Made by a program: the position numbers and the translations under genes
Source: Fodinibius saliphilus
Lineage (GTDB): Bacteria; Bacteroidota; Rhodothermia; Balneolales; Balneolaceae
Length of the DNA: 64,000 bases
Assembly: GCF_005869845.1 (NCBI RefSeq)
Contig: NZ_VAWF01000001.1
Span: forward strand, 434,001-498,000
Direction of reading: 5' to 3'
Shown here: in pieces, positions 57,708-64,000 of the stretch
Numbering within the stretch: position 1 is the stretch's first letter
How the letters are laid out: each line of letters starts with the position of its first letter
The notes under the pieces: generated by a model
What the model was told of the DNA's origin: nothing
Database searches by the model: none
The model's input: the letters and a program-made list of their open reading frames with translations, nothing else

Positions 57708-58952
57708 ATGTCGAAACGTAGAGTAGTCATTACCGGAATTGGTGCCCTTACCCCCGTTGGTAAGACGGCACCAGATTTCTGGAATGGATTAATTTCAGGA
57801 AAGAGTGGCGCTCAACCTATTGAGCACTTTGATACATCGGAATTTCCAACCAAGTTTGCGGCCCAAATTGAAGGCTATGATCCAGAGGATTACTTCGATC
57901 GTAAAGAGGCACGCCGGTTGGATAAGGTATGTCAGTATGCATTAATTGCTGCTGATGAAGCTATTCAAGATACTGGTTTAGATCTCGATGATATCAATAA
58001 AGATGATGTTGCCGTAATCGTTGGAACTGGAATTGGGGGAATGATTACATTCTATGAACAATCTGTTTCCTTCCATGAACATGGACCACGTGGGGTATCA
58101 CCATTCTTTATTCCCAAACTCATTCCAGATATGGTAGCAGGCCAGATCTCAATTAAGTATGGGTTTAAAGGACCAAACTTTTGTGCTGTTTCTGCTTGTG
58201 CTACGGGTTCTCACAATATAGCCTTGGCCTACGATTCAATTCGTAACGGGCAATGTGATATGGCGGTTTCCGGCGGGTCAGAAGCACCCGTTTCCAGAAT
58301 AGGTGTTGCCGGCTTTAATGCCATGCGTGCAATGTCTACTCGTAATGATGATCCTAAAAAAGCATCACGACCTTTTGATAAAAACCGAGACGGATTCGTA
58401 CTTGGTGAAGGGTCTGCAATTATGTTTTTGGAAGAGTATGAACATGCTAAAGAGCGTGGAGCTCAAATTTATGGCGAAATAGTAGGGTATGGATTTTCAG
58501 CTGATGCTCACCATATTACTGCTCCGGACCCGGATGGGGAAGGAGTGATACTAGCTCTAAATCGAGCACTCGATTCAGCTGGTATTGAACCAGAAGATGT
58601 TGATCATATCAATATGCATGGTACTTCAACACCGCTGGGTGATATTGCTGAGACTAATTCTATTAAGAAAGTTTTTGGCGACCATGCCTATGAAATAAAT
58701 CACAACTCTACAAAGTCTATGACAGGGCATGCACTTGGCGCTGCAGGAGCAATGGAGGCATTAGCTACGATGCTTAGCAGTTACCATGGCATGATACCAC
58801 CGACCATAAATTTTGAAACGCCCGATCCGGATTGTGATCTCAACTATACATTTAACGAATCTGAAGTTCGTGATGTGAAGTATGGGCTAAATAATGCCTT
58901 TGGTTTTGGTGGCCATAACACAACACTCGTGTTCAAAAAATTTGAAGAATAA
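57708..58952 (+). CDS. fabF: Beta-ketoacyl-ACP synthase II
   Basis: Elongates acyl-ACP. It has 414 residues. The nucleophile Cys164 is in VSACATGSHNIALAYD, and the catalytic His pair lies in NMHGTSTPLGD and KSMTGHALGAAGAMEAL. The C-terminal NNAFGFGGHNTTLVFK is the glycine-rich loop that gates the acyl pocket. The sequence fits FabF better than FabB because of the length and the N-terminal RRVVITGIGALTPVGKT. It lies 3 bp before rnc. Confidence 0.96.
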   Translation: MSKRRVVITGIGALTPVGKTAPDFWNGLISGKSGAQPIEHFDTSEFPTKFAAQIEGYDPEDYFDRKEARRLDKVCQYALIAADEAIQDTGLDLDDINKDDVAVIVGTGIGGMITFYEQSVSFHEHGPRGVSPFFIPKLIPDMVAGQISIKYGFKGPNFCAVSACATGSHNIALAYDSIRNGQCDMAVSGGSEAPVSRIGVAGFNAMRAMSTRNDDPKKASRPFDKNRDGFVLGEGSAIMFLEEYEHAKERGAQIYGEIVGYGFSADAHHITAPDPDGEGVILALNRALDSAGIEPEDVDHINMHGTSTPLGDIAETNSIKKVFGDHAYEINHNSTKSMTGHALGAAGAMEALATMLSSYHGMIPPTINFETPDPDCDLNYTFNESEVRDVKYGLNNAFGFGGHNTTLVFKKFEE

Positions 58953-58955
58953 TTA

Positions 58956-59699
58956 ATGTTCGACAGACTCAAGTCATATTTTAAGAGTGATATAGAGTTA
59001 ACACCTGAACACGAGCAAAGAATTAAAGAGTTAGAGGGGATTATCGGTACTACTATCGATAACCCCTTTATTTACATTAGAGCTCTCAGACATCGTTCAA
59101 CATTGGAGGACGATAATTTTTCAAGCACTGATTCGTATGAAAGATTAGAGTTCCTGGGAGATGCTGTGCTGGATCTTATCGTAACGGAGATTATTTTTGA
59201 TCTTTTTCCTGATAAGAATGAAGGCTTTTTAACAAAACTACGAGCTAAACTCGTTAAAGGAGATAGTCTTGCCATGTATGCTCGTAACTTAGAGCTTTAT
59301 GACTTAATGCTTCTTGGAGAACGAGTAAGAGGGCAGGGTGTCGAACAGTCGAAAAGTGTGCTAGCAGACGTCTTTGAAGCTCTCACAGGGGCTACTTATC
59401 TAGATTTAGGATATAAACCTACCTCAGATTTTGTCAGAAGAATTATTGAAGGATATGTAGACTTTAATACGATTATAACTTCTCTGGATAATTATAAAAG
59501 TTTGTTATTAGAGTTTGCCCAAGCGGAACGTATGGAAATTCCTACCTATAATGTTATTTCCGAAGAAGGACCGGGGCATAACAAAACATTTGGCGTAGAA
59601 GTACTTGTCGATAAAAAACCCATTGCCCGTGGAAAAGGGAAGAGCAAAAAAGAGGCAGAACAAAAGGCAGCACGAAAAGCACTGGAAAAATTGCAGTGA
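58956..59699 (+). CDS. rnc: Ribonuclease III
   Basis: Cuts double-stranded RNA in rRNA and mRNA maturation. It has 247 residues. The N-terminal RNase III domain has the signature ERLEFLGDAVLDLIVTEIIF, with the second acidic cluster in LADVFEALTGATYLDLGY. All four metal-binding acidic residues are kept. The C-terminal dsRBD runs from YKSLLLEFAQAERMEIPTYNVI to KKEAEQKAARKALEKLQ. The acpP-fabF-rnc linkage is conserved in many Gram-negative bacteria. The operon appears to end here; no clear hairpin follows. Confidence 0.96.
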   Translation: MFDRLKSYFKSDIELTPEHEQRIKELEGIIGTTIDNPFIYIRALRHRSTLEDDNFSSTDSYERLEFLGDAVLDLIVTEIIFDLFPDKNEGFLTKLRAKLVKGDSLAMYARNLELYDLMLLGERVRGQGVEQSKSVLADVFEALTGATYLDLGYKPTSDFVRRIIEGYVDFNTIITSLDNYKSLLLEFAQAERMEIPTYNVISEEGPGHNKTFGVEVLVDKKPIARGKGKSKKEAEQKAARKALEKLQ

Positions 59700-60033
59700 T
59701 GGTATAATTATCCTCTCCTTTAATTTGTAGTAGAAATCCCCTCAGGTTCAATAGTATATTTAACTATCAACATTTTAAAATTAAAAAATTAAAATAATAT
59801 GTAGCGTGTTAGATAATCTCTAGTTGTCATTCAGCTTATAAAGTTAGAGGGGTAAAAACTTGAACATTAAAGGATTATAATTTAATAGCTTGCAAAAAAA
59901 TACTAGCTTAATTTAAAGCAAAAGAGAAGGGAGTAGGCAAAAGAATAGTTTTTTAGGAGCAAATAGTTGATTGGTTCTATTTATTGATGTTGCTATTCTT
60001 AGCGTTTGCCTTCTTTAAAAAATAAGGGGGAAG
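59700..60033 (+). other. Gene-free interval before the sigma-54 activator gene, 334 bp
   Basis: Very AT-rich, no ORF or RNA gene seen. It ends with an unusually strong ribosome site AAGGGGG (60024-60030), in contrast with the weak or absent Shine-Dalgarno sequences of most genes here. Confidence 0.6.
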
Positions 60034-60039
60034 ATGCAT

Positions 60040-61074
60040 ATGGGAGATGTAGTAAAGAAGGAAATCAACAACCAAGATAAGAAACCGGTATTCATTACTC
60101 AGAATCCTTTGATGGTGGAGTTACTGGAGAAGGTGAAACTAATTTCGAGAACGAATGCTACAGTTCTAATAACAGGCGAAAATGGTACGGGTAAAGAAGT
60201 AATTGCCCAACTTCTGCATTATTTTGGTTCTCGTTCGGATGAAGATATGGTAGCTGTTAACTGTGGGGCAATTCCATCGGATTTAGTGGAGAGTGAACTT
60301 TTTGGTCATGAAAAAGGAGCTTTTACTGGTGCTCATGAAAAAAAAGCAGGGTGTTTTGAACAAGCTCATGGGGGTACGCTTTTTCTGGATGAGGTTGGTG
60401 AGATGCCGAAGTCTATTCAGGTTAAGCTATTGCGTGCGGTAGAGCTGGGTTCTTTCAGAAGAGTCGGTGGAAAAAAAGAGATTGATGTTGATATAAGTTT
60501 GATCTCAGCTACAAATAAGATTTTGATTGACCAAGTAAAATCGGGGAGCTTTAGAGAAGATCTGTTTTTCAGGCTGAATGTGGTTGAGTTATACGTTCCA
60601 CCACTCCGACACCGGAAAGAGGATATCCCTTTATTAGTAGAGTTTTATAAAAACTTTTTCTGCGAAAGATATTATATTGAAAATATCGAGTTTACCGATG
60701 AATGTTTGGAGATATTTAAGTCCTATGATTGGCCAGGCAATGTACGGGAGCTAAAAAATATTGTGGAACGTTCCGTGGTCCTCTCCAAAGGTGAAACAGT
60801 TGATATGGATGCTATTCCGTCTCATATTCATCGTGGTGAGAATATTTATCCGGTTTGCACGGGTAATCCGAATCATAATATTATGCAGATTCCCATAGGT
60901 ACAAGCTTGGAAGAGATAGAGCGGAAGGTTATTGATCATACGCTTTCTTCGGTTGATAATAATAAGACGGAAGCGGCAAAGATTTTGGGATGTAGTAGAA
61001 AAACACTTCATAACAAGCTGGATAAGTATAAAAAAATGACGGAAAGAAATGCTCAAGCTGTTGGGAATGATTAA
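60040..61074 (+). CDS. Sigma-54-dependent transcriptional activator without receiver domain
   Basis: A protein of 344 residues made of an AAA+ domain and a Fis-type HTH, lacking any N-terminal sensor or receiver. The motifs are: Walker A GENGTGKEVIAQLLH, the sigma-54-contacting loop in FGHEKGAFTGAHEKKAG, Walker B GTLFLDEVGEMP, the sensor I stretch DISLISATNK, the R-finger in FRLNVVELYVPPLRHRKEDIPLL, and sensor II WPGNVRELKN. The C-terminus EAAKILGCSRKTLHNKLDKY is the Fis HTH. The strong AAGGGGG site lies 9 bases from ATG 60040 and only 3 from ATG 60034, so I choose the former. Without a receiver it is probably controlled by level or by a partner protein. Confidence 0.92.
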   Translation: MGDVVKKEINNQDKKPVFITQNPLMVELLEKVKLISRTNATVLITGENGTGKEVIAQLLHYFGSRSDEDMVAVNCGAIPSDLVESELFGHEKGAFTGAHEKKAGCFEQAHGGTLFLDEVGEMPKSIQVKLLRAVELGSFRRVGGKKEIDVDISLISATNKILIDQVKSGSFREDLFFRLNVVELYVPPLRHRKEDIPLLVEFYKNFFCERYYIENIEFTDECLEIFKSYDWPGNVRELKNIVERSVVLSKGETVDMDAIPSHIHRGENIYPVCTGNPNHNIMQIPIGTSLEEIERKVIDHTLSSVDNNKTEAAKILGCSRKTLHNKLDKYKKMTERNAQAVGND

Positions 61075-61259
61075 TTAAGAAGAGATCGGATATTTATACT
61101 TCTAGGCTAGGAGATGTGTGAATAAGCTTTCGGATGCATTGCTTATATCTTTTGATTTGCTACATATCTATTTAATCAGGTGATTAAATAATCTTTTCTA
61201 TACTATAATAAGCACATCTTTGTATAGATTAAGATAGTAACCAGAGAGAAGGCTGCTTT

Positions 61260-62120
61260 TTATTTTTCATCTAATTTGTACGGAAGTTTCCAGCTCATAG
61301 TGAAAGGCAAATGGTCGAGCTCAATTGTTTTACCATACGAAAGAATGGCTCCTTGTAATATAGCATTCTTTAACTGGCGGATATTACCAGGCCATTGATA
61401 GTTAAAACATGCATATAATGCTTGGGATGAGATGTTAAGGTTTTCAAAATATTGTGATGATTTCTTAATCTCGTTAACAAAGAGCTTAATTAACACGGGA
61501 ATATCTTCTTTACGCTCTCGAAGGGGAGGAAGCATAATTACCACTGGATCTAGCTGATCAAGTATTATTTGCCAAATATTTGAGTGAATTATTGTATGGT
61601 AAGCTTCTTCATTTATAGAAAGAAGCAGACGTGGCTGTGAGCTTTTTTTGAATCGGAATAATTGATGACATCCATTTCGAAATGAATTAATAATATTCAA
61701 CATAAACGTTTCAGAAAGTTCTGAAAACTGATCGAGGTGAAGGGTGCCCGCCGTTGCCTTTTCAAGAGCATCGTACCGTACAGTAATCCCGCTTTGGTTG
61801 AATTCAAGGTGTCCCCAGAAGGCGTCTTTGTACTCATCTTCGTTAATATTCAAACAATAAAAGGAGTGAAAGGGCTTATCTTTACGAGAGCTATTTTCAT
61901 GAATAACTTCAGCGAGTCTTTTTTTGCCCGAACCGATTTCTCCAACAATGATCACATTTGAGTCTCGTTTGGCCAGCTGTAAAACTTTGTATGATATATC
62001 TTGCATCAGTATGCTCTGAGAAGATTTTGTCAGATCACTGATTAGGTTAGTTTCTAAATCCAAATTTATCTTTGATTTGATCATGGCTGAGGTGTATCTG
62101 ATTGAAATGTAAGTTACCAC
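61260..62120 (-). CDS. Degenerate sigma-54-activator-like AAA+ protein without GAFTGA or HTH
   Basis: A protein of 286 residues from a GTG at 62120; an ATG at 62084 would give 274. It aligns with the preceding activator: Walker A VGEIGSGKKRLAEVIH, Walker B GTLHLDQFSEL (second acidic residue replaced by Gln), R-finger region LDPVVIMLPPLRERKEDIPVLI, and sensor II WPGNIRQLKNAI. The loop where GAFTGA belongs reads WGHLEFNQSGITVRYDALEKA. The protein stops soon after the AAA+ lid, with no HTH. It cannot remodel sigma-54 in the usual way, so an antagonist, a hetero-oligomer partner, or decay are the options. It converges with the complete activator. Confidence 0.8.
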   Translation of the reverse strand: MVTYISIRYTSAMIKSKINLDLETNLISDLTKSSQSILMQDISYKVLQLAKRDSNVIIVGEIGSGKKRLAEVIHENSSRKDKPFHSFYCLNINEDEYKDAFWGHLEFNQSGITVRYDALEKATAGTLHLDQFSELSETFMLNIINSFRNGCHQLFRFKKSSQPRLLLSINEEAYHTIIHSNIWQIILDQLDPVVIMLPPLRERKEDIPVLIKLFVNEIKKSSQYFENLNISSQALYACFNYQWPGNIRQLKNAILQGAILSYGKTIELDHLPFTMSWKLPYKLDEK

Positions 62121-62282
62121 GTGAATAGGTCAAAGTTAGCTATTACTCACCGGCAACTTACTTGTTATCTAATTGCAGTTATTGAGTAGGTGTATTGAAT
62201 TACCGAAACCTTTACAACGATAATTTATTTTCTTTTCTATTCCTGTCCTTCGTATAGTTTTAAAATCACCTACACTGATAAC

Positions 62283-62299
62283 CACAACAAATGTGCCAA
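62283..62299 (-). promoter_or_regulatory. Possible sigma-54 promoter toward the degenerate AAA+ gene
   Basis: On the minus strand TTGGCAC-ATTTG-TTGTG: the -24 half is exact, the spacer is right, and the -12 half has TTGTG in place of TTGCA. It lies 163 bp upstream of the GTG start at 62120. Confidence 0.35.
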
Positions 62300-62562
62300 C
62301 TTTTCCCTCAAAAGATACCTGTTTCAGTAGATGTCACATTTAATACTTGTAGGCCTAAAGGTAATGTGATTGATCAGTAAAATGGGTTTTAAGGTATTAA
62401 GTTTTGTGTGAACAAATTTCATAGAATACTTTGGTATGTGTAATATTGATGCAAGAAAGAGCTTAAAAATGATATCTCATCTTGCAACGTTTTAACCTTC
62501 ATTAAAGAGAGAAAGCTACTTATTAAGTCATATAGTGGGATTTTACATACTGGATAATGGAT

Positions 62563-62578
62563 TGGCATAGGTATTGTA
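62563..62578 (+). promoter_or_regulatory. Possible sigma-54 promoter toward the glycosyltransferase gene
   Basis: TGGCAT-AGGTA-TTGTA, two mismatches from TGGCAC-N5-TTGCA, 267 bp upstream of the glycosyltransferase start. The position next to a sigma-54 activator gene raises its plausibility. The -12 C is missing, so it remains tentative. Confidence 0.35.
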
Positions 62579-62844
62579 TAATTCATTTTGTCGTACAGTA
62601 AATAATTAAACATAGTTACTGGTTTATAATTTGAAAAAAAAATTAAAAATGCTTTATGACTTACTGTTCATGAGAAGAGAACGACTCTGCATAGTATAAA
62701 TAGTGATTGGTTTTAGCCATACGATAGATAGTCTACACTGTAGCAACAATTTGTAGGTTTTAGTTAAAACAAAGTTCACTAGAGTGGGTGAAGATGTGTA
62801 ATTCCTTCTTTGGATTATAAACTACATTAATTGAGTAGAAACAG

Positions 62845-64000
62845 ATGACTTTTTTTGAGGTTATACAGTATTCGGTGGCAATAATTTTTGGGTTATTTCT
62901 TATTAATCAATTCTTGTTCAGTATTTTTGCTTTAAAAGCAAATAAGAAAGATGATTTCTCCACAACCCGGCAACGAAAATTTGCCATCATGCTTACCGGA
63001 CATAATCTAGAGAGTATTATTACCAGAAGCTTATATAGTCTTTCAGGGCTGGTTTATCCCCAGAGCTTATATGATCTTATTGTTATTGCAGATAATTGTA
63101 CTGATAACACGGTAGAAGTTTCGGAGCGGCTCGGGGCTCGTGTTTTACATAGGAAAGAAGGGACTCCCGAAAGCAGAGAGTATATGATTAAATGGGGGCT
63201 TCAACAGCTAAATAACATTGCACTGGAATATGATGCTGTTGTATTTATTGATGCCGGTAGTTTAATTTCTGGCAATTACTTAGAAGTTATGAATTACTAT
63301 TTAGAACAGGGGAGCCTGGTAATACAAAGCAACTACCAATTATTACCTAAGAAACAGAGCCGTTTTGCTGAAATTGTTCGTATTGAGTTCTTATTAAAAA
63401 ATTTTGTGAGGCCATTGGGACGTAAAGCACTCGGTTTGGAAACGGTATTGCGAGGGAGTGGAATGTGTTTTTCAACAAGATTGCTAGAGCAAATACCTTG
63501 GAAAGCTCGATCCAGAAATGATGTGAGCGATTACGGACTGGAGATTCAATTAAGCGATATATTAATAGAGTTTGCCCCCGAAGCGTCAGTTTCTGTGGAA
63601 TTTGAACCCGAATCAAGAGAACAGTTCGCAAGAGTTCTTAAAAGCATATATAAACCTTATTCCGGAATTTTCAAGTGGGGGCCCAAGTTATGGGGAGCTA
63701 CCTTTCAGAAAGGAAACATCAGGTTTCTGGAGCTTTTTATTGATTTAATAATGCCAAGATCTGTAACACTTATTGTGTTTCCTGTTACCCTAATGATCGT
63801 AAGCATATTACTTTGGGAAATAGGATGGAGTCCTATGTCAGTAATATTAGTCTGGATGATTTTAGCGGGGTTGGGAATGCTACAACTTTATATAGGACTT
63901 ACAGCAGCTGATTTATCCCACAGGCTGTATTGGACAGCGATGTATGTTCCCAAAAACTTGATTACAAAGATTAAATACAAGTTTGCTAATTACTGGCAAG
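62845..64000 (+). CDS. Membrane-anchored family-2 glycosyltransferase (3' end outside window)
   Basis: The frame is open to the end of the window (385 codons seen). Residues 8-30 are a membrane anchor. The GT-A domain has LIVIADNCTDNTVEV (nucleotide-sugar site) and VVFIDAGSL, where the metal motif DxD reads D-A-G. VLRGSGMCFSTRLL is the acceptor-side loop, followed by SRNDVSDYGLEIQL in the place of the usual ED pair. Two membrane segments follow (about 305-326 and 333-352). The architecture suits a processive or polymer-linked glycosyltransferase for exopolysaccharide. The changed DxD and the ED region make the catalytic status uncertain. Confidence 0.85.
   Translation, partial: MTFFEVIQYSVAIIFGLFLINQFLFSIFALKANKKDDFSTTRQRKFAIMLTGHNLESIITRSLYSLSGLVYPQSLYDLIVIADNCTDNTVEVSERLGARVLHRKEGTPESREYMIKWGLQQLNNIALEYDAVVFIDAGSLISGNYLEVMNYYLEQGSLVIQSNYQLLPKKQSRFAEIVRIEFLLKNFVRPLGRKALGLETVLRGSGMCFSTRLLEQIPWKARSRNDVSDYGLEIQLSDILIEFAPEASVSVEFEPESREQFARVLKSIYKPYSGIFKWGPKLWGATFQKGNIRFLELFIDLIMPRSVTLIVFPVTLMIVSILLWEIGWSPMSVILVWMILAGLGMLQLYIGLTAADLSHRLYWTAMYVPKNLITKIKYKFANYWQ

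Larger units (their letters stand above)
62121..62844. other. Long gene-free regulatory interval, 724 bp
   Basis: An AT-rich region between the divergently oriented degenerate AAA+ gene and the glycosyltransferase. The only ORF inside is a short minus-strand one (62419-62613) with no coding character. The interval carries two sites that resemble sigma-54 promoters, one on each strand. Confidence 0.7.

Noticed and set aside
62419-62613. A 64-codon minus-strand ORF in the long regulatory gap
   Set aside because: Low complexity, no ribosome site, and it lies in a region that carries likely promoter sequences.

Overview
The window is a dense, largely housekeeping piece of a chromosome of about 40% GC from a member of the Bacteroidota/Balneolota/Rhodothermota side of the FCB group. 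A Balneolaceae-like (Fodinibius/Balneola type) origin is my best guess. The pointers are Bat-type aerotolerance genes, DUF5683, DUF6588 and PorV-like envelope proteins, an atpD-atpC pair split from the rest of the ATP synthase, promoters of the TTG / TAnnTTTG type, and a yceD-rpmF-plsX-fabHDG-acpP-fabF-rnc run. This is inference from gene content; no 16S rRNA is present. I see no tRNA, rRNA, CRISPR, insertion sequence or prophage.

Layout. 1-5.1 kb: the end of an MgtE magnesium channel, thyA-folA, an HD phosphohydrolase, a 4HBT thioesterase and an M42 aminopeptidase. 5.4-14.2 kb: mfd and sua5 on the minus strand, then a Bat/DUF58 cluster on the minus strand interrupted by an oppositely oriented M23 lipoprotein peptidase. 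14.2-14.7 kb: a non-coding region with a G9 tract, a candidate terminator/antiterminator RNA and a palindromic operator in front of a small winged-helix gene. 15-20.8 kb: ald, parA-parB, DUF5683, a LOG-family protein and a TPR protein. 20.9-28.4 kb: transketolase, a membrane PP2C phosphatase, polA, DUF2914 and a TRIC/UPF0126 membrane protein. 28.5-43.9 kb: a long minus-strand stretch with DUF6588, rsgA, lon, a PorV-like protein, a UvrD/PcrA helicase, valS, rsmB, an APC permease and an exported SAM methyltransferase. 44.3-46.3 kb: atpD-atpC. 46.5-50.7 kb: PBP1A, lpxH and a polyprenyl synthase (minus strand), all serving the cell envelope. 50.9-59.7 kb: pgi, a deoxynucleoside kinase, yceD-rpmF and the fatty-acid synthesis operon ending in rnc. 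60-64 kb: a complete sigma-54 activator, a degenerate paralogue that lacks GAFTGA and the HTH, and the start of a membrane-anchored family-2 glycosyltransferase. This end looks like the edge of a regulated surface-polysaccharide locus.

The genes divide into nucleotide supply (thyA, folA, dNK), genome maintenance and partition (mfd, uvrD, polA, parAB), envelope building (plsX/fab, lpxH, polyprenyl synthase, PBP1A, M23) and energy metabolism (atpDC, pgi, tkt, ald). The least ordinary parts are the 14.2-14.7 kb regulatory region, the split Bat cluster, the exported methyltransferase, the hairpin in front of acpP, and the sigma-54 pair next to the glycosyltransferase.
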